Positions 9,563 through 20,088 of a stretch of DNA of 64,000 nucleotides are shown here, piece by piece; the stretch's first letter is position 1; every line of letters begins with the position of its first letter. The position numbers and the translations under genes are program-made. The DNA comes from Azonexus hydrophilus (GTDB taxonomy: Bacteria > Pseudomonadota > Gammaproteobacteria > Burkholderiales > Rhodocyclaceae). Location: positions 1-64,000 of the forward strand of contig NZ_MTHD01000004.1 of NCBI RefSeq assembly GCF_001956855.1, written 5' to 3'. The notes beneath the pieces are model-generated. The model searched no databases. It was not told where the DNA came from and saw nothing but the letters and a program-made list of their open reading frames with translations.

Positions 9563-10933
9563 TCAGCGGCCGAAACCGCCGCCCATGCCGGGAAGCATGC
9601 CCTTCATGCCGCGCATCAGCTTGCCCATGCCGCCCTTGGTGAACTGCTTCATCATTTTCTGCGTCTGCTCGAACTGGTTGAGCAGGCGATTCACGTCCTG
9701 GACCTGTACGCCTGCGCCCATGGCAATACGCCGCTTGCGGCTGGCCTTGATCAATTCGGGCTTGGCGCGCTCGGTCGGTGTCATCGAATTGATGATGCCT
9801 TCAACCCGCCCGACCATCTTGTTTTCCGCGCCAGCCGGCAGCTGACCGGCAGCCTGCGCGATCTGCGCCGGCATCTTGTCCATCAGCGCGGACAAACCGC
9901 CCATGTTGCGCATCTGCGCCATCTGATCCTTGAAGTCATTGAGGTCGAAGCCCTTGCCGGATTTCAGCTTCTTGGCAAAAGCGACGGCTTTTTCCTCGTC
10001 AAGTCCCTTGCGCGCTTCCTCGATCAACGACAGTACGTCGCCCATACCCAGGATGCGCGATGCCATCCGCTCCGGGTGGAAAGCCTCCAGCCCGCTCAGC
10101 TTTTCGCCGACACCGGCGAATTTGATCGGTTTGCCGGTGATGTGCCGGACCGACAGGGCCGCACCACCACGTGCATCGCCGTCCAGCTTGGTCAGCACGA
10201 CACCGGTCAGCGGCAGCGCCTCGTTGAAGGCTTTGGCTGTATTCACTGCATCCTGGCCGAGCATCGCATCGACGACGAACAGGGTCTCGATCGGGTTGAT
10301 CGCCGCGTGCAGACGCTTGATTTCCGCCATCATTTCCTCGTCGACCGCAAGACGGCCAGCGGTATCGACAAGCAGTACATCATGGTAGTGACGCTTGGCC
10401 CAGTCGATGGCCCCGGCAGCGATCGCCTCCGGCTTTTCGCCAACGGCGGAAGGGAAGAAATCAACGCCGGCCTGGCCTGCCACCGACTTCAACTGCTCGA
10501 TTGCCGCCGGACGGTAAACGTCACAGGAAACGACCAGCACCTTCTTCTTGTGGTTTTCCTTGAGGAACTTGGCCAGTTTGCCGACCGTGGTCGTCTTGCC
10601 GGCCCCCTGCAAACCTGCCATCAGCACAATGGCCGGTGGCTGGGTATTGAAGTTGATGCCTTCGTGGGCATCGCCCATGATCTTCGTCAGTTCGCCGTGG
10701 ACGACACCGATCAAGGCCTGCCCCGGATTAAGCGAGCCGATGACTTCCTGGCCGACCGCCTTTTCCTTTACCGCGGCAATGAAATCCTTGACCACCGGCA
10801 AGGCCACGTCGGCCTCCAGCAGGGCCATGCGCACTTCGCGCAAGGCATCGGCAATATTGGTTTCGGTCAGGCGGGCTTCGCCCTTCAGCGTCTTCATGAC
10901 GCGGGCAAGGCGCGTGGTCAGGTTGTCGAGCAT
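9563..10933 (-). CDS. ffh: Signal recognition particle protein Ffh
   Basis: A 456-residue SRP54 GTPase that targets nascent membrane proteins. The order is N domain (MLDNLTTRLARVMKTL), G domain with Walker A GLQGAGKTTTVGK and DTAGRLAVDEEMM, then the methionine-rich M domain ending in the GMGKLMRGMKGMLPGMGG tail. The start at 10933 matches family N-termini; the frame is open further upstream but that stretch lacks family similarity and covers the divergent gene. Confidence 0.97.
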   Translation of the reverse strand: MLDNLTTRLARVMKTLKGEARLTETNIADALREVRMALLEADVALPVVKDFIAAVKEKAVGQEVIGSLNPGQALIGVVHGELTKIMGDAHEGINFNTQPPAIVLMAGLQGAGKTTTVGKLAKFLKENHKKKVLVVSCDVYRPAAIEQLKSVAGQAGVDFFPSAVGEKPEAIAAGAIDWAKRHYHDVLLVDTAGRLAVDEEMMAEIKRLHAAINPIETLFVVDAMLGQDAVNTAKAFNEALPLTGVVLTKLDGDARGGAALSVRHITGKPIKFAGVGEKLSGLEAFHPERMASRILGMGDVLSLIEEARKGLDEEKAVAFAKKLKSGKGFDLNDFKDQMAQMRNMGGLSALMDKMPAQIAQAAGQLPAGAENKMVGRVEGIINSMTPTERAKPELIKASRKRRIAMGAGVQVQDVNRLLNQFEQTQKMMKQFTKGGMGKLMRGMKGMLPGMGGGFGR

Positions 10934-10962
10934 GTCAGATAGGCTTCTAGTAGAATTCGCGA

Positions 10963-11802
10963 ATGGTCGACATTGTAATTCAGCTTCTCCCACATATCCT
11001 CGCCGCCCTGATCTATGCGGCGCTCGGACTCCATTTCTGGAACACCCGCTGGCGCGACCACGAAGAACAATGTGTCGCCTGCCCGATGCTGCACTGGGAA
11101 CGTACAGCGATCGGCTTTGCGCTTGCCATTCACGCATACGGACTGTTCAACGCGTTACTCAGTCACGACGGCATGCATTTTTCGTTTGGCCTCGCACTAT
11201 CGCTGATGATGTGGCTGGCAGTACTGATCTACTGGCTTGAAAGCTTCATGGCCCGCATGGAGGGCATGCAGCCGATGGTCCTGCCTCTGGCAGCAGTCTG
11301 CGCCATCCTGCCGGCAATCTTCCCGACCAATCATGTCGTTGCCCATGCAGGCGCGACCGGCTTCCAGTTCCACTTCCTGGCTGCCATGCTCGCCTACAGC
11401 CTGCTGACCCTGGCCGCGCTGCATGCAATCTTCATGGGATTCACGGAGAATGCACTGCACCGACGCACCATCAAGCGCAGCCTGGCCAGCCTGCCGTCGC
11501 TGATGGCCATGGAATCCCTTCTTTTCCGCATGTTGATGCTGGGTTTCATCCTCCTGACGCTGGCTGTCGGCAGTGGCCTGCTCTTCTCGGAACTGATTTT
11601 CGGCAAACCCCTGACGCTCGACCACAAGATTTTCTTTGCCATCGCATCGTGGTGCATCTTCGCCACCCTGCTGTTTGGTCGCCATGTCTGGGGATGGCGA
11701 GGAAAACGGGCTCTGCGGCTGACCCTGGCTGGCTTCGGCCTGCTCATTCTCGCTTACTTCGGCAGTCGCTTCGTCGTCGAAATAATCCTCGGCCGTTTCT
11801 AA
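10963..11802 (+). CDS. Inner-membrane protein of the cytochrome c assembly (CcsA/YpjD) family
   Basis: A 279-residue protein with about eight predicted membrane segments and a family fit to YpjD/CcsA-like proteins, placed divergent from ffh as in many proteobacteria. True CcsA proteins carry a WWD haem-handling motif, and I do not see one here, so a direct role in cytochrome c maturation is doubtful. It lies 29 bp from the ffh start and directly precedes the CNNM-type gene, with 1 bp between them, probably in one transcript. Confidence 0.8.
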   Translation: MVDIVIQLLPHILAALIYAALGLHFWNTRWRDHEEQCVACPMLHWERTAIGFALAIHAYGLFNALLSHDGMHFSFGLALSLMMWLAVLIYWLESFMARMEGMQPMVLPLAAVCAILPAIFPTNHVVAHAGATGFQFHFLAAMLAYSLLTLAALHAIFMGFTENALHRRTIKRSLASLPSLMAMESLLFRMLMLGFILLTLAVGSGLLFSELIFGKPLTLDHKIFFAIASWCIFATLLFGRHVWGWRGKRALRLTLAGFGLLILAYFGSRFVVEIILGRF

Positions 11803-11803
11803 C

Positions 11804-13111
11804 GTGGACAACATTCCACTATCAGCCCAACTGGGTGCGCTGGTCACACTGCTGGCCCTGTCAGCCTTTTTCTCGATGAGCGAGACCGCCATGATGGCGG
11901 CAAACCGCTTCCGCTTGCGCCACCTTGCCCAAAACGGCCATCGCGGCGCGCAAAAAGCCATGGCGTTGCTCGACAAGACGGACAAAATGCTGGGCGTCAT
12001 CCTGCTCGGCAACAATCTGGTCAATGCCGCGGCAGCAACGCTCGTCAGCGTCATTGCCATGGAGCTTTTCGGCGACGAAAAATGGGCGCTGGGTGCCAGC
12101 ACACTGATCATCACCTTTGCCATTCTGGTGTTTTCGGAAATCACTCCGAAAATCATCGGCGCCTCCTATGCCGACAGGATGGCACTGATCATTGCCTACC
12201 TCCTGACACCCTTATTACGCTTCTGTTACCCGATCATCTGGTTTGTCAATCTGTTCGCAGCAGCCATCCTGCGCCTGCTGGGACTTTCCCTGCGGCCGTC
12301 TGCCGATTCTGCACGCCTGTCCCCCGAGGAGCTGCGCAGCCTGGTACTTGAATCGTCGAATGTCATCCCGAAGAAACACCAGGCCATCCTGAACAGCCTC
12401 TTCGACCTGAACGAAATTACCGTTGAACACATGATGACGCCACGGGGCAGCATCGAGATACTGGATATCGCTCAGGAGTGGGACGAGGTCCATCAGCAAC
12501 TGATGACCAGTCACCACAGCCGATTGCCGGTTTGCCGGGGCTCACTCGATCAGTTGCTGGGCATCTTGCCGGTCCGCCGCCTGGTTGCCGGCATCGCATC
12601 CGCCGAATTCAACGAGTTGGTATTGCTCGAACAACTCCAGCAGCCCTATTACATCCCGGCTGGCACCGCAGTATTCACTCAGTTGGCTTTTTTCCAGGAA
12701 AACCGCCAGCGCATCGGATTTGTTGTCGATGAATACGGTGAAATACTTGGCCTGCTGACGCTTGAAGACATCATCGAAGAAATCGTCGGAGACTTCACGA
12801 CCTCGATTCCGGGACTCGGCGCCGATCTGGATTGGTCAGACGACGGCAGCGTCGTCGTCGAAGGGTCTCGCCAATTGCGCGACCTCAATCGAATGCTCGA
12901 CCTCGACTTTCCTCTTGATGGCCCCAAAACCCTCAACGGACTGATACTCGAACACTTTCAGGATATCCCCGAAGCCGATGTCAGCTTGAAACTGAACAAT
13001 GTTGCCGTGGAAATCCTGCAAACACAGGACCGCAGCGTCGTGACGGCCCGGATCTACCGACCGCAGAGCGAAGAGGAGTCGCTCAGTCTTTACAAACCCC
13101 CGCCCCCGTAG
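11804..13111 (+). CDS. HlyC/CorC (CNNM) family transporter with CBS pair
   Basis: A 435-residue protein: DUF21 membrane domain (about residues 1-180, with SAFFSMSETAMMAANRFRLR), two CBS domains (about 200-335) and a C-terminal CorC_HlyC domain (about 345-425). Such proteins are linked to magnesium or cobalt efflux, but substrate cannot be told here. It uses a GTG start. The gene directly precedes pilB (42 bp gap), so it may contribute transcription to the pilus genes. Confidence 0.88.
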   Translation: MDNIPLSAQLGALVTLLALSAFFSMSETAMMAANRFRLRHLAQNGHRGAQKAMALLDKTDKMLGVILLGNNLVNAAAATLVSVIAMELFGDEKWALGASTLIITFAILVFSEITPKIIGASYADRMALIIAYLLTPLLRFCYPIIWFVNLFAAAILRLLGLSLRPSADSARLSPEELRSLVLESSNVIPKKHQAILNSLFDLNEITVEHMMTPRGSIEILDIAQEWDEVHQQLMTSHHSRLPVCRGSLDQLLGILPVRRLVAGIASAEFNELVLLEQLQQPYYIPAGTAVFTQLAFFQENRQRIGFVVDEYGEILGLLTLEDIIEEIVGDFTTSIPGLGADLDWSDDGSVVVEGSRQLRDLNRMLDLDFPLDGPKTLNGLILEHFQDIPEADVSLKLNNVAVEILQTQDRSVVTARIYRPQSEEESLSLYKPPPP

Positions 13112-13153
13112 CATCATCGGGCGATCCATACGGCATCTGAACCCAAAAAATCA

Positions 13154-14869
13154 ATGGCAGCAATCCCTCCGAACTCTCCGCTCAGCGGCTTGGCTCGCGC
13201 TCTGGTACAGGCAGGCCGGCTGAAAGAAGCCGAAGCGGAAGAGTTGACGCAACAGGCGCTGGCCGCAAAACTACCATTGATCGAACAGATCATCGTTTCC
13301 AAAAAAGCATCGGCAATGGAAATCGCCCGTTTCTCGGCAGAAACGTTCGGCTATCCACTACTTGACCTCAGCGCTTTTGATGAAACACACATCCCGCAGG
13401 ATGCAATTGACAGAAAACTGATTGCGACACACAAGGTCATCCCGCTCAACAAACGGGGCAACCGCCTGTCCGTTGCCATCGCTGACCCGACAAATCTGCG
13501 TGCGCTGGATGAAATCCGCTTTCAAACCGGACTGACCGTCGACCCCATCGTGGTCGAGCATCCAAAGCTGCTCCCGCTGGTCACGAAGTTCTCCGAATCC
13601 GCGTCCGATGCATTAAAGAATCTCACCGACGACGACATCAACCTGGACTTTCTCGACGATGAAGCCGCTGCAAAGGCGGACGATGCAGCGGGGCAGGACA
13701 TCGACGATGCCCCAGTCGTCAAATTCATCCAGAAAATGCTGCTTGATGCAATCAATGACGGTGCATCGGACATCCATTTTGAACCTTACGAAAAATACTA
13801 TCGCATCCGTTTCCGTGTAGACGGCATCCTTCGCGAAGTAGCCACGCCACCGCTCGCCATCAAGGAAAAGATCGCTTCCCGCATCAAGGTCATTTCCCGA
13901 TTGAACATTGCAGAAAAACGAGTTCCCCAAGACGGGCGGATGAAACTCGTGATCTCCAAATCTCGCGCAATCGATTTCCGGGTCAGCACGCTACCCACGC
14001 TGCAAGGCGAGAAAATTGTTTTGCGGATTCTGGATCCAGCCTCAGCCACCCTCGGCATCGAAGCGCTAGGTTACGAGCCTGAGCAGAAAGCTGTACTGCT
14101 TGACGCCATCAACCGCCCGTACGGCATGGTTCTGGTTACAGGCCCCACAGGCTCAGGCAAGACGGTTTCGCTCTATACCTGTCTCAACATCCTGAACAAG
14201 GACGGGGTCAACATCGCAACGGCAGAAGACCCTGCAGAAATCAACCTGGCTGGCATCAACCAGGTCAACGTTGATGACCGCGCCGGCCTGACTTTCCCTG
14301 TCGCACTGAAAGCCTTCCTGCGACAAGACCCTGACATCATCATGGTTGGCGAAATCCGGGACCTAGAAACAGCTGAGATCGCCATCAAGGCGGCACAAAC
14401 CGGTCATATGGTGCTATCAACGCTGCACACCAACGACGCCCCCCAAACCCTGACCCGCCTGATGAACATGGGCGTGCCAACCTTCAATATCGCCTCGAGC
14501 ATCCTGCTGATCACAGCACAGCGCCTTGCTCGGCGCCTGTGCAATTGTAAGCAGCCCATGCATGTACCTGAGCAAACCTTGCTGGAAGCCGGGTTCAAGC
14601 AGGAAGACCTGGATGGTAGCTGGACGCTCTACGGCCCGAGCGGTTGTGAACGCTGCAAAGGCAGCGGCTACAAAGGCCGCGTTGGCATTTACCAAGTCAT
14701 GCCGGTAACCGAGGCCATACAGCGACTGATCATGAGCGGAGCAACCTCCCTTGACCTCGCAGCCCAGGCCAAGGCAGAGGGCGTGAAGGATCTGCGCGAA
14801 TCCGGCTTGCTCAAGGTAAAGCAGGGGCTCACCTCACTCGACGAAGTACTGAGTACCACCAACGCATAA
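13154..14869 (+). CDS. pilB: Type IV pilus assembly ATPase PilB
   Basis: A 571-residue extension motor for type IVa pili. An N-terminal MshEN-like domain (about 1-150) is followed by the ATPase core with Walker A GPTGSGKT (330-337), an Asp box and Walker B (DPDIIMVGEIRD), a His box (TGHMVLSTLHTNDA) and the zinc tetracysteine (CNCKQP and CERCKGSG). It is full length and forms an operon with pilC (17 bp) and pilD. Pili of this type serve twitching, adhesion and DNA uptake. No pilin gene is nearby. Confidence 0.96.
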   Translation: MAAIPPNSPLSGLARALVQAGRLKEAEAEELTQQALAAKLPLIEQIIVSKKASAMEIARFSAETFGYPLLDLSAFDETHIPQDAIDRKLIATHKVIPLNKRGNRLSVAIADPTNLRALDEIRFQTGLTVDPIVVEHPKLLPLVTKFSESASDALKNLTDDDINLDFLDDEAAAKADDAAGQDIDDAPVVKFIQKMLLDAINDGASDIHFEPYEKYYRIRFRVDGILREVATPPLAIKEKIASRIKVISRLNIAEKRVPQDGRMKLVISKSRAIDFRVSTLPTLQGEKIVLRILDPASATLGIEALGYEPEQKAVLLDAINRPYGMVLVTGPTGSGKTVSLYTCLNILNKDGVNIATAEDPAEINLAGINQVNVDDRAGLTFPVALKAFLRQDPDIIMVGEIRDLETAEIAIKAAQTGHMVLSTLHTNDAPQTLTRLMNMGVPTFNIASSILLITAQRLARRLCNCKQPMHVPEQTLLEAGFKQEDLDGSWTLYGPSGCERCKGSGYKGRVGIYQVMPVTEAIQRLIMSGATSLDLAAQAKAEGVKDLRESGLLKVKQGLTSLDEVLSTTNA

Positions 14870-14886
14870 GCTGAAGGACACCTGCA

Positions 14887-16116
14887 ATGGCAATCACAGC
14901 AAAAACAAAAGCCTCTGCCGTCAAGGAAAGCACCTTTCAGTGGGAAGGCCGCAACAAGGACGGGAAGACCGTACGCGGAGAAATCCGTGCTGCCAGCGAG
15001 ACCGTGGTGCAGACAACATTGCGCCGACAGGGAATCACCAATCCGAAGATCAAGAAGCTTCGGTTCAAGACGGGCGGCAGGGTTAGCGACAAGGACATCA
15101 CGCTGTTCACACGACAACTGGCCACCATGATGAAGTCCGGCGTCCCGTTGCTGCAATCGTTTGATATCGTTGGCCGCGGACATTCAAACCCGGCCGTCGG
15201 CAAACTGTTACTCGACATCAAGGCTGACGTTGAGACCGGCAGCTCGTTGTCCCAAGCTTTTCGCAAGTACCCACTATACTTCGACGCCCTGTTCTGCAAT
15301 CTGGTTTCGGCGGGTGAACAGGCAGGCATTCTCGACTCTTTGCTTGATCGCTTGGCCACCTACAAGGAAAAGATCCTCGCCATCAAGAGCAAGATCAAGA
15401 AAGCCCTGTTCTATCCGATCGCCGTCCTTGTCGTTGCCTTCGTCATCACAGCGGTCATCATGATTTTCGTGATCCCCGCCTTCAAGGAAGTTTTCAACAG
15501 TTTTGGTGCCGATCTGCCATTACCAACACTAGTGGTCATCGCCATTTCAGACTTCTTTGTTTCTTACTGGTGGGCCATATTCGGGATCATTGGTGGAAGC
15601 ATCTATGCTTTTCTGGAAAGCTGGAAACGTTCAGAGAAGGTCCAGATGGTAATGGACCGACTACTGCTCCGCCTGCCAATTTTTGGCGACATCATCCGCA
15701 AATCGGTCATCGCCCGCTGGACACGCACCTTGTCCACCATGTTTGCTGCCGGGGTCCCGCTGGTCGAATCACTGGAATCAGTCGGCGGAGCTGCCGGCAA
15801 CCACGTATACAAGGTTGCCACCCGCCAGATTCAGAGCGAAGTGTCATCAGGCACCAATCTGACGACGGCGATGCAGAACACCAACATCTTCCCCAACATG
15901 GTGACGCAAATGGTCTCCATCGGAGAAGAATCCGGCGCGCTGGACTCCATGCTCTCCAAAGTTGCCGATTTCTTCGAACAGGAAGTGGACGACTCTGTCG
16001 AAGCCATGTCGAGCCTGATGGAACCGATGATCATGGTCGTTCTTGGCACACTGATCGGCGGCATGGTGGTGGCCATGTATCTGCCTATCTTCAAGATTGG
16101 CGCGGTGGTTGGATGA
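14887..16116 (+). CDS. pilC: Type IV pilus inner-membrane platform protein PilC
   Basis: A 409-residue GspF-family protein with two cytoplasmic T2SSF domains (about residues 75-195 and 275-400), three membrane segments, and the repeated motifs RQLATMMKSGVPLLQSF and RTLSTMFAAGVPLVESLE. It turns under PilB action to add or remove pilin subunits. Its stop overlaps the pilD start. Confidence 0.96.
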   Translation: MAITAKTKASAVKESTFQWEGRNKDGKTVRGEIRAASETVVQTTLRRQGITNPKIKKLRFKTGGRVSDKDITLFTRQLATMMKSGVPLLQSFDIVGRGHSNPAVGKLLLDIKADVETGSSLSQAFRKYPLYFDALFCNLVSAGEQAGILDSLLDRLATYKEKILAIKSKIKKALFYPIAVLVVAFVITAVIMIFVIPAFKEVFNSFGADLPLPTLVVIAISDFFVSYWWAIFGIIGGSIYAFLESWKRSEKVQMVMDRLLLRLPIFGDIIRKSVIARWTRTLSTMFAAGVPLVESLESVGGAAGNHVYKVATRQIQSEVSSGTNLTTAMQNTNIFPNMVTQMVSIGEESGALDSMLSKVADFFEQEVDDSVEAMSSLMEPMIMVVLGTLIGGMVVAMYLPIFKIGAVVG

Positions 16117-16964
16117 TGCCTGATTCCCTGGCGGTTCTGACAATCCTCGGGGGATTGCTGGGACTCTGCGTCGGCAGCTTCCTCAATGTGGTCATTTACC
16201 GCCTGCCGAAGATGATGGAGCAGGACTGGCAGTTGCAGTGTGCGGAATTGCGCGGCGAAACCCCGTCGACCGCAACACCGTTCAATCTTGCCCGACCACG
16301 CTCGCGCTGCCCGCATTGCGGCCACTCAATCTCAGCACTGGAAAACATCCCTCTGCTCAGCTACCTGCTGATTCTGCGCGGGAAATGTTCCGCTTGCGGC
16401 GCAAGAATTTCGTTGCGTTATCCGCTGGTCGAAATCCTGACCGGAGCACTCTCAGCCTATGCCGTATGGCACTTCGGCCCAGGCATCACTGCCGTCGGTG
16501 CCATGTTGCTGATCTGGGCCTTGATTGCACTGACTTTCATCGACCTCGATACCCAACTCCTGCCGGACAGCATCACCCTCCCATTGCTCTGGCTGGGGCT
16601 TGCATTCAATCTTGAGAGCACCTATACCGATTTGCCATCTGCCGTCATCGGCGCCATGGCCGGTTACCTCGCACTGTGGAGTGTGTTCTGGCTATTCAAG
16701 CTGGCCACCGGCAAGGAAGGCATGGGCTACGGCGACTTCAAGCTGCTCGCCGCCCTTGGTGCCTGGCTCGGCTGGCAAATGCTGCCCGCCATCATCCTGC
16801 TCTCTTCGGTTGTTGGCGCACTTGCCGGCATCTTGCTGATCATTCTTGCCCGCCACGGACGCAACGTGCCCATTCCCTTTGGTCCGTACCTCGCCGCTGC
16901 CGGCCTGATTGCCCTGTTCTGGGGCAAGACATTGACAGAAAGCTATCTCGGCCTCGTCTATTGA
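16113..16964 (+). CDS. pilD: Prepilin peptidase / N-methyltransferase PilD
   Basis: A 283-residue polytopic aspartyl protease that cleaves and methylates type IV prepilins. It has the N-terminal domain with the zinc cysteines CPHCG and CSACG, followed by the TIDLDTQLLPD-like first aspartate region (FIDLDTQLLPD) and the second catalytic motif GMGYGDFK. Start is ATGATG at 16113/16116, overlapping the pilC stop by 4 or 1 bp. The frame is open far upstream inside pilC, but only this start gives a normal PilD N-terminus. Confidence 0.96.
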   Translation: MMPDSLAVLTILGGLLGLCVGSFLNVVIYRLPKMMEQDWQLQCAELRGETPSTATPFNLARPRSRCPHCGHSISALENIPLLSYLLILRGKCSACGARISLRYPLVEILTGALSAYAVWHFGPGITAVGAMLLIWALIALTFIDLDTQLLPDSITLPLLWLGLAFNLESTYTDLPSAVIGAMAGYLALWSVFWLFKLATGKEGMGYGDFKLLAALGAWLGWQMLPAIILLSSVVGALAGILLIILARHGRNVPIPFGPYLAAAGLIALFWGKTLTESYLGLVY

Positions 16965-17036
16965 AAAAAGACAGCATCGGCCCGATATAAGCATCGCCCC
17001 CCTTTCAGTTATAATTCAAGGTTTTGGAGGATTCCC

Positions 17037-17288
17037 ATGCCGATTTACGAATATCGCTGCGACTCCTGCGGTTTTCAGAAGGAACACCTGCAGAAAATGA
17101 GTGACGCACCGCTCTCCTGCTGCCCGAGTTGCGGCAAGGAAAGTTATGCCAAGCTGCTTTCCGCCGCCGGCTTCCAGCTCAAGGGCAGCGGCTGGTACGC
17201 AACCGATTTCAAGGGCGGCAGCAAGCCGGCGTCCCCGCCCCCGTGCCAGACCGGGGAAGGTAGTTGCTCATCGTGCGTGGCCAGCTGA
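17037..17288 (+). CDS. FmdB family zinc-ribbon protein
   Basis: An 83-residue protein with the FmdB zinc ribbon: MPIYEYRCDSCG and CCPSCGK form a CxxC pair set, followed by a flexible proline-rich tail and a second cysteine cluster (CSSC). These are often called putative regulatory proteins; the molecular role is unproven. GGAGG precedes the ATG. It overlaps the DUF502 gene by 25 bp, and the fmdB-DUF502-aspS order is common in beta- and gammaproteobacteria. Confidence 0.85.
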   Translation: MPIYEYRCDSCGFQKEHLQKMSDAPLSCCPSCGKESYAKLLSAAGFQLKGSGWYATDFKGGSKPASPPPCQTGEGSCSSCVAS

Positions 17289-17902
17289 TCAAACGCTATT
17301 TCCTCACCGGACTGCTGATCTGGGTACCCCTGGTCATTACGGCCTGGGTGTTGTCGACCATCATCAACACGCTCGACCAGTCGCTGCAACTGCTACCCGA
17401 AGTTCTGCATCCGAAAAACCTGTTCGGCTTCTCGATCCCCGGTGTCGGCGCCTTGCTGACATTGGCGATGATCCTGTTCACCGGATTGCTGGCGGCCAAT
17501 TTCATCGGCCAGAAACTGGTCGGCTGGTGGGACAAGCTGCTGTCGCGAATTCCCGTCGTCAATTCGGTTTACAAGGCGGTCAAGCAGGTTTCCGACACCC
17601 TCTTCGCGCCCAACGGCAACGCCTTTCGCAAGGCGCTACTGGTTCAGTACCCACGACAGGGTTCGTGGACCATTGCCTTCCTGACCGGTTCGCCTGGCGG
17701 CGACATCCGGAACCATCTTGAGGGCCAATACGTCAGTGTCTACGTGCCAACCACGCCCAACCCGACCTCCGGCTTCTTCCTGATGATGCCGAAGGCGGAT
17801 GTCGTCGAACTCGACATGACGGTCGACGAAGCACTCAAATACATCATCTCGATGGGTGTCGTGGCGCCTCCGCCACGTGCCCGAGTCGTTACCCACATCT
17901 AA
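17264..17902 (+). CDS. DUF502 family membrane protein
   Basis: A 212-residue protein with two N-terminal membrane segments (about 12-32 and 60-85) and a soluble C-terminal domain typical of DUF502 ([50 protein letters not shown]). Function is unknown in bacteria. A TTG at 17264 is used, with GGGGAAGG a few bases upstream; the GTG at 17273 is the alternative. It is very likely co-translated with the overlapping fmdB and precedes aspS by 20 bp. Confidence 0.85.
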   Translation: MLIVRGQLIKRYFLTGLLIWVPLVITAWVLSTIINTLDQSLQLLPEVLHPKNLFGFSIPGVGALLTLAMILFTGLLAANFIGQKLVGWWDKLLSRIPVVNSVYKAVKQVSDTLFAPNGNAFRKALLVQYPRQGSWTIAFLTGSPGGDIRNHLEGQYVSVYVPTTPNPTSGFFLMMPKADVVELDMTVDEALKYIISMGVVAPPPRARVVTHI

Positions 17903-17922
17903 GCAACCCCACGGAAAGTTTC

Positions 17923-19722
17923 ATGCGTACCCATTACTGCGGACAACTCAACGCCGCCCTTGACGGGCAAATCGTCACCCTGTGCGGCTGGGCTCACCGT
18001 CGTCGTGACCACGGCGGCGTCATCTTCATCGACCTGCGCGACCGCGAAGGTCTGGCCCAGGTCGTCTGCGACCCGGATCGCGTCGAGGCGTTCAAGATCG
18101 CCGAATCGGTGCGCAACGAGTTCTGCTTGAAGATCACCGGCAAGGTCCGTCCGCGTCCGGCTGGCACGACCAATGCCAATCTCGCTTCGGGCGAGATCGA
18201 AATCCTCTGCCACGAGATAGAAGTCCTGAACCCTTCGGTTACGCCACCGTTCCAGCTTGACGACGAAAACCTCACCGAGAACGTCCGCCTGACCCATCGT
18301 GTCATCGACCTGCGCCGGCCGCAGATGCAGAACAACCTGATGCTGCGCTACAAGACAGCGCGTGCCTTCCGCCGCTTCCTCGACGACAACGGTTTCGTCG
18401 ATATCGAAACGCCGATGCTGACCAAATCGACCCCGGAAGGTGCCCGTGACTATCTGGTACCGTCGCGCGTCCACCCGGGTCAGTTCTTCGCGCTGCCGCA
18501 ATCGCCGCAACTGTTCAAACAATTGCTGATGGTTGCCGGCTTCGATCGCTACTACCAGATCACCAAGTGCTTCCGCGACGAAGACCTGCGCGCCGACCGT
18601 CAGCCGGAATTCACCCAGGTCGATATCGAAACCTCGTTCATGAGCGAGGCCGAGATCACTGCGCTGATGGAAAAGCTGATCCGCACCGTCTTCAAGGAAG
18701 CGATCGACGTCGATCTGCCCGACTTCCCGCGCATGACCTACGCCGAAGCCATGCACCGCTTCGGCTCGGACAAGCCGGACCTGCGCGTCACGCTCGAGCT
18801 GACCGAAGTCACCGACGCCTTCAAGGATGTCGCCTTCAAGGTCTTCGCCGGTGTCGCCAACAGCGAAGGCGGCCGTATCGCCGCCATGCGCATCCCCGGC
18901 GGCGCCACACTGACCCGTGGCGAAATCGACGCCTACACCCAGTTCGTCGGCATCTACGGCGCCAAGGGCCTGGCCTACATCAAGGTCAATGACGCCAGCC
19001 AGATCAACGAAACCGGCCTGCAATCGCCGATCGTCAAGAACCTGTCGGAAGCTTCGTTGCGTGCCGTCATCGAGCGTACCGGCGCCCAGTCCGGCGACCT
19101 GATCTTCTTCGGTGCCGACAAGGCCAAGATCGTCAACGACGCCCTCGGCGCGCTGCGCATCAAGATTGGCCACGAGAAGGGCTTCGTCACCGGCGCCAGG
19201 TGGGCACCGCTGTGGGTCATCGACTTCCCGATGTTCGAATACGACGACGAAAACAAGCGCTGGACCGCCTGCCACCACCCATTCACCAGCCCCAAGGACG
19301 AGCATCTCGACCTGCTGGTGACCGATCCGGGCAAGTGCCTGGCCAAAGCCTACGACCTGGCACTGAACGGTTGGGAACTGGGTGGCGGCTCGGTGCGTAT
19401 CCATCGTTCCGACGTTCAGGAGAAGGTGTTCGATGCGCTGAACATCGGTCCGGAAGAACAGCAGGCCAAGTTCGGCTTCCTGCTCGACGCGCTGAAGTAC
19501 GGCGCTCCGCCGCACGGCGGCCTGGCCTTCGGCCTGGATCGCATCGTCACGATGATGACCGGTGCCGAGTCGATTCGTGACGTGATCGCTTTCCCGAAGA
19601 CCCAGCGCGCCCAGTGCCTGCTGACCGATGCCCCGTCGGCGGTCGACGAGAAGCAGTTGCGCGAGCTGCACGTCCGCCTGCGCCAGAAGGTCGAGACCCA
19701 GGTCGAAGTCAACCCGGTCTAA
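17923..19722 (+). CDS. aspS: Aspartyl-tRNA synthetase
   Basis: A 599-residue class IIb synthetase with N-terminal OB fold ([19 protein letters not shown]), catalytic motif 2 ([17 protein letters not shown]), the bacterial GAD insertion domain (about 290-420) and motif 3 ([14 protein letters not shown]). In betaproteobacteria this enzyme is often non-discriminating, charging tRNA-Asn too; specificity was not tested here. The RNase gene starts 6 bp after the stop. Confidence 0.97.
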   Translation: MRTHYCGQLNAALDGQIVTLCGWAHRRRDHGGVIFIDLRDREGLAQVVCDPDRVEAFKIAESVRNEFCLKITGKVRPRPAGTTNANLASGEIEILCHEIEVLNPSVTPPFQLDDENLTENVRLTHRVIDLRRPQMQNNLMLRYKTARAFRRFLDDNGFVDIETPMLTKSTPEGARDYLVPSRVHPGQFFALPQSPQLFKQLLMVAGFDRYYQITKCFRDEDLRADRQPEFTQVDIETSFMSEAEITALMEKLIRTVFKEAIDVDLPDFPRMTYAEAMHRFGSDKPDLRVTLELTEVTDAFKDVAFKVFAGVANSEGGRIAAMRIPGGATLTRGEIDAYTQFVGIYGAKGLAYIKVNDASQINETGLQSPIVKNLSEASLRAVIERTGAQSGDLIFFGADKAKIVNDALGALRIKIGHEKGFVTGARWAPLWVIDFPMFEYDDENKRWTACHHPFTSPKDEHLDLLVTDPGKCLAKAYDLALNGWELGGGSVRIHRSDVQEKVFDALNIGPEEQQAKFGFLLDALKYGAPPHGGLAFGLDRIVTMMTGAESIRDVIAFPKTQRAQCLLTDAPSAVDEKQLRELHVRLRQKVETQVEVNPV

Positions 19723-19728
19723 TCCACC

Positions 19729-20085
19729 GTGCGCAATATCCAGCGCTTCCTGATCGTCCTGCTGCTGGCGATCGGAAGTGCTTTTGCCTTCTGGAACGGT
19801 AGCACAGACCGGCAGACGATAGAGGTCGGCCGCCTGCCCCCGGAAGCCCGGGAAACGCTGGCACTGATCAAGCAGAACGGCCCCTTCCCCTATAAACGCG
19901 ATGGTATCGTCTTCAATAATTTCGAGAAGCTGCTGCCGCTGCAGCCGCGCGGCTACTACCGCGAATACACAGTGAAGACGCCGGGCCGCAAGGACCGCGG
20001 GCCACGCCGCATCGTCGCCGGCAGGGAAGCCGAGTACTACTACACGGAAGATCACTACAAATCCTTCCGGCGCATACGCGAGTAG
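19729..20085 (+). CDS. Secreted barnase-type guanyl-specific ribonuclease
   Basis: A 118-residue protein with an N-terminal signal peptide or anchor (residues 5-21) and a microbial RNase N1/barnase domain. The catalytic set lines up: general base E79 (YREYTV), arginines R90 and R94 (RGPRRIV) and general acid H109 (TEDHYKSF). Start is a GTG 6 bp after aspS. The next gene encodes a barstar-type inhibitor, which supports the assignment: the inhibitor protects the cytoplasm before export. The biological target (nutrient scavenging or competition) is unknown. Confidence 0.85.
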   Translation: MRNIQRFLIVLLLAIGSAFAFWNGSTDRQTIEVGRLPPEARETLALIKQNGPFPYKRDGIVFNNFEKLLPLQPRGYYREYTVKTPGRKDRGPRRIVAGREAEYYYTEDHYKSFRRIRE

Positions 20086-20088
20086 CCG

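Noticed and set aside
13154-16964. Type II secretion system instead of type IV pilus genes
   Set aside because: The pilB-pilC-pilD trio without gspC-N genes and the PilB-type sequence fit type IVa pili better.
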